The translations under genes and the position numbers were made by a program. The notes below the pieces were generated by a model. The model was not told the DNA's origin. It did no database searches and saw nothing but the letters and a program-made list of their open reading frames with translations. From Candidatus Poribacteria bacterium (GTDB lineage: Bacteria > Poribacteria > WGA-4E > WGA-3G), in assembly GCA_026702755.1 (NCBI GenBank), contig JAPPBX010000058.1, forward strand, positions 28,535 through 92,534: DNA of 64,000 nucleotides. The letters run 5' to 3'. Of this stretch, positions 27,695 to 36,198 are shown piece after piece; position 1 is the first letter of the stretch, and each line of letters opens with the position of its first letter.

Positions 27695-29212
27695 TCATGT
27701 TACAGTTGGGGTGATTGTCCATGCGTCTAAACTGTCTAAAATTGCTTCGTCGCCGCGTGCGAAGATTGAGACACCCAGACTATCCTCGCGCGTCGGATAG
27801 ATACGCTGCGTGAGACACAGCCGACTGTTGACAAAAACTTCCATTACAGATTTGTCTAAGAAGATATGGAGTTTCAGGGATTCACCTTCAGCCAGTTTGA
27901 AAGGTGCTTCCTGCGAGTTTGTGTAACGTTCGCCGCCATCTTCGTCTCGTGGTGTGAAGCGTGGATATTGGACTTCATCGTCTAAAGTTGATTTCGTGAG
28001 ATCGATTTTAAGGCGTTCGTCGGTTGGTGAAAAGGAAATGGCGGTTTCTTCTTCGCCGTCCGGTGACCTGCGTACCTTCACACCGAATTCTGTCGCACTT
28101 CGCGGAGCGATTTCTAACCGCAGTTCGAGGCAGTCGCCGCTTACGGCTTCAATATTGCGTTCTGTATCAGCCTTGAGTTGAATCGTTTCTTGGTGATGAT
28201 GCTTGGTGCGGAGTTTTTCGAGTTCTGGCACGGGTTCAACACAGAGGTCTCCATCTTCATTTAACGATAGCAGCCGCGGTAGCGTCATCACAGAAGCCCA
28301 GCCGTGTTTCTCCCAAGGACGGGCTTCACGAATCCAACCGAAGAAAATGCGCCGTCCTTTGTCGTCAAGGAGCGTTTCAGGTCCAGAGAGCTGTCCACCC
28401 TGCCAGTTCATACGTCCATGTGCTTCGGGATAAAACTGCTCATCGGTATAACGTCCGAGGTAGTAGTGCGCCATACCGTAAGGACGGTGCCCGTGCATCA
28501 GGAGCATATATTTGTCACCGAGTGGAAAGAAATCGGGGCAGGCGCAATCCTCAACTTCATCTGTCCAACGGCGCGAGGATTTATAGAATGGACCCAAATA
28601 TTCCCACTGGATACAATCGTCCGATCGGAAAAGACTGGTCGCATCCCCTTCGTATCCGGGTCGGCTGTTTTTGTTCCCTATGAGCGCGTAATAGGTCCCG
28701 TTTTCATACCAAGCACACGGATCGAAGACATGATATTCTTGTGGTTCATCAGGGATCGGAATAACCGGATTTGCAGGCGAAGGGGTCCACTGAATTAAAT
28801 CGTCATCATCGCTGGTTGCGATACAAGTGCCCTGATTCGGCACATGATAAATTAGCGTTGGAACTGGTGCGTTTTCAATAGCGTCTCCGCTGTATACCCC
28901 GCGTGGCATTGAGTTGTCAGTGACCGGTTTTATCGCGGGCGGGTGGTGTATCCAATGCACTAAGTCGTAGCTGGAGGAGTGGTCGAGAACAGGGAGCCAT
29001 TCATCTGCATTCGGATTTGGCATCCGTCCGAGGTAGAAGACATGGTATCGTCCATTCCAAAAAATGGTGCAGTTTGCGTCGTTGAAAAACCCTTCGGGTG
29101 GGATTAGGTGATAGCGCGGTCGGTGCGGATCTGCCCACAGCAATTCTCGCAATTCACGCGCGTTTCCGATGTATTCTTGTAGATTTTTGATCGTCATTTC
29201 TGGATTCATCAT
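27695..29212 (-). CDS. Glycoside hydrolase family 32-like protein
   Basis: 505 residues from the ATG at 29212 (GGAG ten bases upstream); the frame also allows a GTG at 29230. An N-terminal five-bladed propeller is followed by a beta-sandwich ending near the C-terminus (LHIFLDKSVMEVFVNSR is the classical GH32 sandwich block). The nucleophile motif is FFNDANC (D45), the stabiliser FDPCAW (D164). The acid/base motif, normally ECPD, is CACPDFF: the Glu position is Ala224, with E221 three residues before. So either E221 substitutes, or the protein has altered or lost hydrolysis. No signal peptide. GH32 enzymes act on fructans and sucrose. Confidence 0.8.
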   Translation of the reverse strand: MMNPEMTIKNLQEYIGNARELRELLWADPHRPRYHLIPPEGFFNDANCTIFWNGRYHVFYLGRMPNPNADEWLPVLDHSSSYDLVHWIHHPPAIKPVTDNSMPRGVYSGDAIENAPVPTLIYHVPNQGTCIATSDDDDLIQWTPSPANPVIPIPDEPQEYHVFDPCAWYENGTYYALIGNKNSRPGYEGDATSLFRSDDCIQWEYLGPFYKSSRRWTDEVEDCACPDFFPLGDKYMLLMHGHRPYGMAHYYLGRYTDEQFYPEAHGRMNWQGGQLSGPETLLDDKGRRIFFGWIREARPWEKHGWASVMTLPRLLSLNEDGDLCVEPVPELEKLRTKHHHQETIQLKADTERNIEAVSGDCLELRLEIAPRSATEFGVKVRRSPDGEEETAISFSPTDERLKIDLTKSTLDDEVQYPRFTPRDEDGGERYTNSQEAPFKLAEGESLKLHIFLDKSVMEVFVNSRLCLTQRIYPTREDSLGVSIFARGDEAILDSLDAWTITPTVT

Positions 29213-29355
29213 ATTGTACACGCTCCGCACCTTTTTGTAGTTTTAAACATTTCAAACATAGGATACAGTGTCAGAGTATAGCATGTTGAGAAAGCGTCCA
29301 CAAGTAAAATCGGAAAAATGCCAAGTCCGTTTTGGTGTGCCTAAAAAAGTTTTCC

Positions 29356-29384
29356 TTGAGGTTTTTTATTCTCTCTGATATACT
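29356..29384 (+). promoter_or_regulatory. Sigma70-like promoter for the secreted-protein/oxidoreductase pair
   Basis: TTGAGG at 29356-29361 and TATACT at 29379-29384 with a 17-bp spacer, 88 bp upstream of the ATG at 29472. Confidence 0.55.
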
Positions 29385-29471
29385 CCCTCTGATTGTTTTC
29401 GATGTCACTTGAATGGGTGAACTTCGCCTCGTTTCCATAATTCTAATGAATATTAACAAAGGAGTTAAGAA

Positions 29472-30224
29472 ATGATGCGTATAATCGGATATGCCTTGAT
29501 TCTGACGATGCTCGTTTTTGGAACGTTTGACGCGGCAGCGGAAATCTTGTTGCAGGAAGACTTTGAGGGAGATTTGGATTTAACCACTAAATGGCGGACA
29601 AACACTCCCAAATTTGTCTACCCGAAGGATGGTATTCTCTATTTGGACCAGGGAAAATCTGGCGGGGACTACGTAAGTCTTCGGTCTGCTCAACATTTCA
29701 ATGATATCATCATTTATTATGAGTGGTTCATCATAGAATGGAGTGGACAGGGAGACGGTGGCGGCGCGTTACGGCAGACACCGAACGGTTCTTATTGGAT
29801 GCGCTGGTGGGGACGAAGTAATGTCAAGGTAACCACGAATAAAGCTGGACCTGTTAACGCTTGGCAACCCTTTCCAGTGAAAGGCGGACAAGCACAGGCG
29901 AACTACGCGCAAGGATCAGATCGTTTCATACTGAAAGCGGCGTTAATGACGCAGGAAAAGCGGGTGACTATTCATATCTGGGATGTCACTGATAAAAAGA
30001 TACAGGTCGCCGAATGGGAAATCAAGGACAATACTTACAAGTCGGGAAATATCAGTTTTGACTGCTGGAAATTCGGTATCTATGGCGTTGATAACGTTAT
30101 TGTAGCCACGCCTGAGCACGAGGCGGAAATCTTCGCCGAAAACTTTGATCCGCACGGACTTGCCGTTCAACCTGAAGGAAAACTCGCGACTGTGTGGGGA
30201 CACCTAAAATTGAACAATTGGTAA
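29472..30224 (+). CDS. Secreted beta-rich protein with C-terminal GKLxTxWG motif
   Basis: 250 residues. The signal peptide ends near FDAAAE. The mature part looks like a jelly-roll (ILLQEDFEGDLDLTTKWRTN at the start, IIYYEWFIIEWSGQGDGGG in the middle), in the style of DUF1080/lectin-like sugar-binding domains, but I cannot name a family. It ends GKLATVWGHLKLNNW, nearly the same as the end of the otherwise different protein at 16613-17404. It lies 18 bp before the Gfo/Idh/MocA gene and is probably co-transcribed with it. Confidence 0.75.
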   Translation: MMRIIGYALILTMLVFGTFDAAAEILLQEDFEGDLDLTTKWRTNTPKFVYPKDGILYLDQGKSGGDYVSLRSAQHFNDIIIYYEWFIIEWSGQGDGGGALRQTPNGSYWMRWWGRSNVKVTTNKAGPVNAWQPFPVKGGQAQANYAQGSDRFILKAALMTQEKRVTIHIWDVTDKKIQVAEWEIKDNTYKSGNISFDCWKFGIYGVDNVIVATPEHEAEIFAENFDPHGLAVQPEGKLATVWGHLKLNNW

Positions 30225-30242
30225 ACAGAAAGGAATTTAGTC

Positions 30243-31223
30243 ATGACGAAATGTGCACTTATCAGCGGTAGAGGTATGGGAATGATGCACGGCGGAAACT
30301 TTCACGCCCATCCGGATGCGGAGGTCGTGGCTGTCTGCGATATGGATACTGAACTCCTCGCGAACGCGAAAGAACACTTTGGGGTACCGGGGTACCCAAC
30401 GATTGAGGAGCTCTTAGCGAATTGTGACCCGGATCTTGTGCTTCTCATTGTCAATGAGACCCGACGTATCCCACCACTGCGCGAATTGCTCGCAGCCGGA
30501 CAGAATGTATTTACTGAGAAACCACTCTGTGGATTAGAGGGACAGGATCGTGTCCGTGAAGAGGACCTCGGCATTGCGGCACCTGCTATCGCAACGTGGC
30601 GCGACTCCAACCTCAAATTCGGGATTGATTTCAACTACCGATTTATGCACCATTTCCGTAAATTGCACGACGATGTCGCCGAGGGACGGTTGGGTGAGAT
30701 TCGCATGGTACACGCGCGTGCACACTTCAACTGTTGGTCTCACGTGATTGATCAGATTCTCTGGACAGTTGGGAGACCGGAGTGGGTAAGCGTTGTCGGT
30801 GATCCGAATGAAAGTGGTGGTTGGAGACGTTTGATTCATATCGGTTGGGAAAACGGGGTCATAGGCTCCTTGAGTGGCACAAATCTCTGGGGCTACGACG
30901 ACCATCCCCTTCGAGTTAAGGTCCTCGGCGATGAATTTTATGCAGAGGCAAAAGGGTTGGAAGGCTCCTACTCCCGCAGAAAAGCGAATAGTTCAGAAGT
31001 AGAAGAAGTGTGGGAAGCAGAAGAGGGGAACCCAGAAATGCCGGAGTCTTTCAAGCGGATGGCTGATGGTGTGATCAAAGCGATGCATGCCGATACAGCC
31101 TTCCCCGCAGATGGTGAAGCGGCATGGAATGAACTTGTGTTTGAGGCGGCTCTGCATAGATCCGCTTTGCAGAATAATGCGCGTGTATTTCTGAATGATG
31201 TGGAAGAGGACGCATTTGCCTAA
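30243..31223 (+). CDS. Gfo/Idh/MocA family oxidoreductase
   Basis: NAD(P)-dependent sugar or inositol dehydrogenase type, 326 residues. The Rossmann part (ALISGRGMGMMHGGNFHAHPDAEVVAVCD) is followed by the catalytic EKP motif in VFTEKPLCG, and a long C-terminal beta-sheet domain. The glycine-rich stretch is GRGMGMMHGG rather than the common GxGxxG(x)xH form. It follows the secreted beta-rich gene and ends before a hairpin. The substrate is unknown. Confidence 0.85.
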   Translation: MTKCALISGRGMGMMHGGNFHAHPDAEVVAVCDMDTELLANAKEHFGVPGYPTIEELLANCDPDLVLLIVNETRRIPPLRELLAAGQNVFTEKPLCGLEGQDRVREEDLGIAAPAIATWRDSNLKFGIDFNYRFMHHFRKLHDDVAEGRLGEIRMVHARAHFNCWSHVIDQILWTVGRPEWVSVVGDPNESGGWRRLIHIGWENGVIGSLSGTNLWGYDDHPLRVKVLGDEFYAEAKGLEGSYSRRKANSSEVEEVWEAEEGNPEMPESFKRMADGVIKAMHADTAFPADGEAAWNELVFEAALHRSALQNNARVFLNDVEEDAFA

Positions 31224-31234
31224 ACAGGGCTGCA

Positions 31235-31256
31235 GGCGCGGTTTTTCAGCCGCGCC
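31235..31256. repeat. GGCGCGG/CCGCGCC palindrome
   Basis: Seven-base arms at 31235-31241 and 31250-31256 between convergent genes; likely terminator or dispersed hairpin. Confidence 0.55.
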
Positions 31257-31303
31257 CACGACTTAAGATATAGCAGCTTATGCGAGAGGTTTATAGCCCC
31301 GAA

Positions 31304-32359
31304 TTACCCAGCAACACCGCCTTGAACAGCGATCTTAATCGCGTCCTTGCCGTCTAAGTGATAGCTGCCGTGGAGAGCGTCGAACCCCTTGGATACATCC
31401 TCTAACGGAAGAATATGACTGACGAATCCATCAAAAAGGGACGCATGTTTCTCAAGCATTGGAATGGCACGTAGGAAATGCTTCCTTTCAAAACCCCATC
31501 CGGCTTCCAATCGAAGGTTTTTGCGCATTAACATCTGGTTTGGATTGCAGTCAAAGCTGCCAACATCCACGAAATGCCCGTATACAACGTAAGTTCCACC
31601 GTACCTGATATAGTCCAAGCCTTCAGGGATAGCAGCGAGAAAACCAGTGCATTCGTAGACGACATCCGCACCTTCGCCTTGTGAGGTATTTTCTCGGACG
31701 ATCCGCTTTCGTTCTTCAGGATCAGGCACTTCGGCGATGTCAATGATGAGATCTGCCCCCAACCTTTTCGCCATTTCAAGCCTTCCCGGAGGTCCACCGA
31801 CGACGATGAGTCTTCCGGCACCAGAGACTCTTGCCCAATTAAGCGCGAGCAGACCGATGGGACCGGTCCCCTGAATCACAACAGTATCCCCGAATTCGAT
31901 TTTGCCGCGGGACACACAGTGCGCTGCACACGAAGCCGGTTCGGCGAGAACGGCGATTTCGGGTGGCAGATCGGTTTTGAGGAACATATTTGTTGATGGA
32001 TTTGAAAGGTAGATGTATTCACTGAAGCCACCGCGCAGATACGGTGCTTCTTCCGACGGAGAAAATCCGAGACCACCACTGGGCGAGAGCGCAACTCTGT
32101 CCCCTACTTTAACGGGGTTTCCGAGGTAGTCCGTTTCGACTCCTTCCCCTAAAGTCTCAATCACGCCGACATTCTCGTGTCCGAGAATAATATCATGGTT
32201 GATGCGCTGAAATTCCCAGTTGTGGAGGTCAGTGCCGCAAATACCGCCTAACTCCTGACGCACGAGTACTGTGCCGGGTTCAGGCTTAACTATCGGATAT
32301 TCTCGGATTTCAAAATCTTTGCCACTCATTACTGTGGCACGTGCAGTTCTGGTTCCCAT
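31304..32359 (-). CDS. Zinc-type alcohol/sugar dehydrogenase (MDR superfamily)
   Basis: 351 residues from the ATG at 32359, chosen because AAGGAG lies eight bases upstream; the frame could open 12 codons earlier but without a ribosome site. Catalytic zinc motifs are GGICGTDLHNW and ILGHENVGVIETLGEG; the cofactor site is GTGPIGLLALNWARVSG. It lacks the four-cysteine structural zinc loop in its usual place. Related enzymes oxidise threonine, sorbitol or other polyols. It reads toward the Gfo/Idh/MocA gene. Confidence 0.87.
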   Translation of the reverse strand: MGTRTARATVMSGKDFEIREYPIVKPEPGTVLVRQELGGICGTDLHNWEFQRINHDIILGHENVGVIETLGEGVETDYLGNPVKVGDRVALSPSGGLGFSPSEEAPYLRGGFSEYIYLSNPSTNMFLKTDLPPEIAVLAEPASCAAHCVSRGKIEFGDTVVIQGTGPIGLLALNWARVSGAGRLIVVGGPPGRLEMAKRLGADLIIDIAEVPDPEERKRIVRENTSQGEGADVVYECTGFLAAIPEGLDYIRYGGTYVVYGHFVDVGSFDCNPNQMLMRKNLRLEAGWGFERKHFLRAIPMLEKHASLFDGFVSHILPLEDVSKGFDALHGSYHLDGKDAIKIAVQGGVAG

Positions 32360-32393
32360 TGTAAAACTCCTTTTTTTAGCGCTATCGGAGACC

Positions 32394-32460
32394 ATCAGCC
32401 ATCAGTTAAAAAACTCTCGTTTAGTGGAAGTCTCTTTGCTGACTGCTGACTGCCATTTTG
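32394..32460. repeat. Dispersed CAGTCAGCAGTCAGC-type repeat
   Basis: The right half (32435-32455), read on the minus strand, gives GGCAGTCAGCAGTCAGCAAAG, closely matching 36040-36072. The left half is CAGCCATCAGTTAA. It lies between two MDR genes. Confidence 0.5.
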
Positions 32461-32491
32461 CCAATGCCGCCTCAACAAACCGCAAGGAACA

Positions 32492-33481
32492 TTAAGAAAC
32501 TTTGACGATGATCTTGCCGAGTTTCTCGCCTGTGAAAAGCGCGATAAACGCCTTTGGTGCATTCTCTAAGCCCTCTATGATCGTCTCTTCCCACTGTATT
32601 TTACCTTCAGTTATCCACTGCCGCATATCGCTGTAAAATTCAGAGTTCCGCTCCATGAAGTCGGTAACGATAAACCCTTGTAACCGGATCCGTTTGCCGA
32701 TGGCAGAACTGAGGTTTGTCGGACCGGGCGTAGGTTCAACATCGTTGTATTGAGAAATCATCCCACACAGAGGGATACGTCCATGCATGTTCATTACGGC
32801 GAGTGCTGCTTGGAGATGTCTGCCTCCCACATTCTCGAAGTAGATGTCAAGCCCGTCTGGACAATGCTTCCTAAGCTCGGCTTCCAAATCGTCGACATTT
32901 TTATAGTTAAATGCAGCATCAACGCCTGCTGTTTCAAGTAGCCACGCGACTTTCTGATCAGAGCCTACACTCGCGACAACTCGACACCCTTTGATTTTGG
33001 CAATCTGACACACAATTGAGCCAACCGCACCCGCTGCGGCGGACACGAAGACTGTTTCGCCTGCTTTCGGTTGACCGATCTCCAGAAATCCGAAGTAAGC
33101 GGTGCGTCCCGGCATACCAACCGCGCCTAAAAACGATTGGAGGGGTGCGATCGTTGTGTCAACGGCGGTGACGCTCCCTGCTGGTGCGACGTAGTGGTCC
33201 CGCCATCCTAACATTCCTGTCACATAGTCCCCGACCTGAAATTGACCGCTATTTGATTGTACAATTTGACCTGCACATCTACCTTCCAATGGTTTACCGA
33301 GTTCAGCGGAGCGCATGCCGCCGCGCATATACGGGTCTACTGATGTGTAAAGGTTTTGGACGAGGACCTCTCCTGCTGCGGGTTCGGGAAGGGGTGCCTC
33401 TACGAGTTCAAAGTCGCTTTCCTTGGGCATACCCACGATCCGGTTCTTAAGACGAATTTGTTGGCTTACAAGATTCGACAT
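32492..33481 (-). CDS. NADP-dependent alkenal/curcumin-reductase-like oxidoreductase (MDR, zinc-free)
   Basis: 329 residues. The N-terminal block VDPYMRGGMR and the cofactor loop VSAAAGAVGSIVCQIAK are typical of the leukotriene-B4 dehydrogenase/CurA group, which reduce activated C=C bonds. No zinc ligands, as expected for this group. The start at 33481 has AAAGGA upstream. It is in the same direction as the zinc MDR gene, separated by a 130-bp repeat-containing gap. Confidence 0.88.
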   Translation of the reverse strand: MSNLVSQQIRLKNRIVGMPKESDFELVEAPLPEPAAGEVLVQNLYTSVDPYMRGGMRSAELGKPLEGRCAGQIVQSNSGQFQVGDYVTGMLGWRDHYVAPAGSVTAVDTTIAPLQSFLGAVGMPGRTAYFGFLEIGQPKAGETVFVSAAAGAVGSIVCQIAKIKGCRVVASVGSDQKVAWLLETAGVDAAFNYKNVDDLEAELRKHCPDGLDIYFENVGGRHLQAALAVMNMHGRIPLCGMISQYNDVEPTPGPTNLSSAIGKRIRLQGFIVTDFMERNSEFYSDMRQWITEGKIQWEETIIEGLENAPKAFIALFTGEKLGKIIVKVS

Positions 33482-33583
33482 TCTTTTTTCCTTTCTATTG
33501 ATAACTTGATTTATTTGATCGGCGTTAATGTAATGATAGCATATCTGAGAAAAAAGTCAAGATCGGAGCGATAAAGAATTCGC

Positions 33584-33612
33584 TTGACAGCCGTTTGTGA
33601 ATGTGGTTTGAT
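33584..33612 (+). promoter_or_regulatory. Sigma70-like promoter for the first PhyH gene
   Basis: TTGACA at 33584-33589 and TTTGAT at 33607-33612, spacer 17 bp, 72 bp before the ATG at 33684. Confidence 0.55.
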
Positions 33613-33683
33613 TTAGTGACTTAAGTAAGTTCCAATAATGGGTTTTCCATAGTGGCTGAAAAGTGATAGCGACAGGAGCAAAC

Positions 33684-34523
33684 ATGAAAGTCGAAAAACG
33701 GAAAGAGAAATACGATCAATTAATCGCTGACGGGTACTGTGTCGTTGCGGATGTCTTGAAGGAAGAGATGCTTACGCAACTTCGGACGGTGACTGATGAA
33801 TTGCTTGACGCACAAACGGAAGACCAACGCGAAGCCTATCGCTCCTCTGGCAGCATGATTAGCGTGTATATGCATTCACTGTTCGCGGAACTCGTTGTTT
33901 ATCCTCGGACACTGGAGGCTCTTGAGGCTTTGGGGTTCTTGAGACCGAAATGGTCGTCAGGGTATGTCATCAGCAAACCACCTCAGAGTCCACCGCTATT
34001 TTGGCATCAGGACTGGTGGGGTTGGAACGATCCGTGCAGCTACACGGCATTGCCTCAGCAACTGTTCCTCATGTATTATTTGGTTGACACAACACCTTAT
34101 AATGGGTGTCTCCGTGTGATTAAAGGTTCACATCTCAACCGACATCCGCTGCACGATATACTGCCCGATGCCCACGGCGAAGCACTCCAGCGTGTTGATG
34201 ATGCTAACCATCCGGCATATCAACACTTTTCGGGTGAGGTTGACATACCCGTGAAGGCAGGAGATTTGGTTATTGGGGATTCTCGGCTGCTACATGCTTC
34301 ACACGGCAATCAATCGGATAAACGTCGGACTGTGATTACGCTCTGGTATCATCCGTTTTTTGCGTTGTTGCCAACACCAATGCAGGCACATATCGGACGA
34401 CTCCGGCAGCGTCTCGCTTGGTCGGAGGCAGATTGGAAACGGATCGCTGAACTTGCGCCGGTCTGTGAAAGTGATGTCGAACCGCTAAAATGGAATCGGA
34501 ACCCGGGACCTGAACTGAAATAG
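33684..34523 (+). CDS. Phytanoyl-CoA dioxygenase (PhyH) family protein
   Basis: 279-residue Fe(II)/2-oxoglutarate-dependent oxygenase. The iron-binding HxD is in FWHQDWWGW, and the distal His plus the 2-oxoglutarate-binding Arg are in HASHGNQSDKRRTVITLWYHP. PhyH-type oxygenases hydroxylate many small molecules; numerous copies are typical of Poribacteria-like genomes. The ATG at 33684 is preferred over the GTG at 33663 because AGGAG lies six bases before it. It is followed by a PIN gene and a second PhyH gene. Confidence 0.88.
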   Translation: MKVEKRKEKYDQLIADGYCVVADVLKEEMLTQLRTVTDELLDAQTEDQREAYRSSGSMISVYMHSLFAELVVYPRTLEALEALGFLRPKWSSGYVISKPPQSPPLFWHQDWWGWNDPCSYTALPQQLFLMYYLVDTTPYNGCLRVIKGSHLNRHPLHDILPDAHGEALQRVDDANHPAYQHFSGEVDIPVKAGDLVIGDSRLLHASHGNQSDKRRTVITLWYHPFFALLPTPMQAHIGRLRQRLAWSEADWKRIAELAPVCESDVEPLKWNRNPGPELK

Positions 34524-34570
34524 CAGTATTTCAACACCGACTGAATTTCATTTGAAAACAACAGAATTTC

Positions 34571-35263
34571 ATGATATACTTTGCAGCGGAGAAACCGAAA
34601 GTCTATATTGAGACGACGGTTGTGAGTTATTTAGTGTCACGGCCCAGTGCTGCTGCAACCGTAGCGTCTTGGCAACAAGCAACTCGGCGGTTGTGGGAGG
34701 AGTCTACGGATAGGTTTGAGTTTGTTGTTTCAGATGTAGTTCTTGATGAAGTCAAGGAAGGCGATGTAATCGCAGCCCAGCAGCGACTTGAAGTTTTATC
34801 GCTTTTAAGGGTATTGGAAACATCACCGGAGACAGATTTGCTTGCACAAAAATTGCTGAATGCTGGTGCTGTGCCACAAAGATCGGCTCCGGATGCAGAA
34901 CATATTGCTATCGCCACGGTACACAGTATTGAATACCTTGTATCGTGGAACCATAAGCATATCGTGAATGAAAACAAGCGTGATCATATCAATCAAGTCT
35001 GCCAAGAAGCAGGGTTTAATCCAATAACTATTTACACACCTATAGAGTTAATGGAGGAATTTCACATGAAAGAGATCCCTGAAGACTACACGGATCCCAT
35101 CCTTGAGGAATGCTATCGGATGAAAGAGGCATTCGCTGCCAAGTTCAATTCTATTGAGGAACTCTCTGCGTATCTGAGAGCACGGCAGGAAGAGCGTAAA
35201 CGGCAAGGCGTAAAATACGTCTCGTACTACAAGCCTCCAGAAGAATCTGACAAAGATGTTTAA
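34571..35263 (+). CDS. PIN-domain protein with antitoxin-like C-terminal tail
   Basis: 230 residues. The first ~160 form a PIN-type ribonuclease domain: YIETTVVSYL with the first acidic residue, VLDEV in the middle, and PDAEHIAIATVHSIEYLVSWNHKHI toward the end. PIN domains are VapC-like toxins. The remaining ~65 residues (from MKEIPEDYTDPILEECYRM) are charged and helical and look like the small partner usually encoded separately downstream. A GGAGG at 35053-35057 precedes an in-frame ATG at 35066 by eight bases. A TATACT/TTGAAA pair (34575 and 34552) overlaps the annotated start codon, so the start may be wrong. Confidence 0.72.
   Translation: MIYFAAEKPKVYIETTVVSYLVSRPSAAATVASWQQATRRLWEESTDRFEFVVSDVVLDEVKEGDVIAAQQRLEVLSLLRVLETSPETDLLAQKLLNAGAVPQRSAPDAEHIAIATVHSIEYLVSWNHKHIVNENKRDHINQVCQEAGFNPITIYTPIELMEEFHMKEIPEDYTDPILEECYRMKEAFAAKFNSIEELSAYLRARQEERKRQGVKYVSYYKPPEESDKDV
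35066..35263 (+). CDS. Possible separately started antitoxin-like protein inside the PIN frame
   Basis: 65 codons in the same frame as the PIN gene, opening with an ATG that has its own GGAGG site at good spacing. The content is mostly charged helix (EECYRMKEAFAAKFNSIEEL). It could be made as a free antitoxin as well as fused. This is inference from the ribosome site and domain layout. Confidence 0.35.
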   Translation: MKEIPEDYTDPILEECYRMKEAFAAKFNSIEELSAYLRARQEERKRQGVKYVSYYKPPEESDKDV

Positions 35264-35279
35264 AGGGAGGACTTCTGCG

Positions 35280-36038
35280 ATGCCACACCCCCCCATTTTT
35301 CATCCGTATACGTTTGGTGAAGAAGAACGAAAAAAAATGGATCAGGATGGACATTTCGTTTTGTCTGGCTTGCTCACGCCGGATGCACAGGAGCAATTGA
35401 CGAACTCACTCTCCTATATTCATGAACTCTCCCGTACACCAAGAGAAGGACATGAACCGAACCGTTTTTCTGCGGAGTACAACAGTTACCTTGAGAGCCT
35501 GATTGCACATCCGCAGATGCTTGAACTCGCACGGAAGGTTCTGGGTGAAGATATCCGATACGATCACTGTGTGAGTCTCAATCGCCCAGGCGGTAATGGC
35601 GGTATCGGATGGCACAGCCACGGATACTCCGATGACAATCCGAGTTTGGGGTTCGTCCGTATTTTCTTCTATGTCAACGGATTTGAACCCGACGATGGTG
35701 GTTTGAAGGCTGTTCCCGGAAGCCACCTCTATCGGGATGCAAGGATCCATGCCCGGACGGATGAAGCACTGCGCGAAGGTTGGCTCGTAGGAAGAAAGCA
35801 TCCAGAGACAGGAGAACCCCTTGAAATTGAAGCGTTATCCGCACCACCCGGTACGGTCGCGTTGATGTGGACACATGCCGCACATGCTGTGTCACCAAGA
35901 AAAGAGGATAGTGATACGCGGTGGAGTGTGGTCTATGCCTATCGGAATCCGGGCAGACCGTCCGGTGCCCGTTGGATTAACCCTGAATTTGAACGAAAAC
36001 CGATCCCTGGTGCAGAAGGATTGATGTCTCTTTATTAG
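35280..36038 (+). CDS. Phytanoyl-CoA dioxygenase-like protein with HxH motif
   Basis: 252 residues. The family layout is visible: DGHFVLSGLLTPDA near the start, GIGWHSHGYSDD in the iron-site position, GGLKAVPGSHLY, and THAAHAVSPR with a following Arg (DTRWSVVYAYRNP). The usual HxD is HSH here, so the iron site may be three histidines or the acid may come from elsewhere. The ATG at 35280 follows GGGAGG; the frame also opens at 35256. It begins 17 bp after the PIN gene. Confidence 0.8.
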   Translation: MPHPPIFHPYTFGEEERKKMDQDGHFVLSGLLTPDAQEQLTNSLSYIHELSRTPREGHEPNRFSAEYNSYLESLIAHPQMLELARKVLGEDIRYDHCVSLNRPGGNGGIGWHSHGYSDDNPSLGFVRIFFYVNGFEPDDGGLKAVPGSHLYRDARIHARTDEALREGWLVGRKHPETGEPLEIEALSAPPGTVALMWTHAAHAVSPRKEDSDTRWSVVYAYRNPGRPSGARWINPEFERKPIPGAEGLMSLY

Positions 36039-36039
36039 C

Positions 36040-36072
36040 AGTCAGCAATCAGCAGTCGGCAATCAGCAAAGA
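36040..36072. repeat. CAGTCAGCAATCAGC-type dispersed repeat
   Basis: Tandem-like wording of AGTCAGCAATCAGC then AGTCGGCAATCAGC right after the second PhyH gene. Its complement occurs at 32435-32455. Confidence 0.5.
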
Positions 36073-36198
36073 GGTGACTGGTTTATCTCAAAATTTATAC
36101 TTATGTCTACACACGTCCTTTAATACCTTAACAAAAGTGCGTTTGTAGTAGAGTGATTCATAACCGACAACTAATCCCCCGGCAGCTATCAAAGAACT

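Noticed and set aside
34552..34580. TTGAAA and TATACT with 17-bp spacer as promoter of the PIN gene
   Set aside because: The -10 overlaps the apparent start codon and would put the transcript start inside the gene; kept only as a hint that the start may be wrong.
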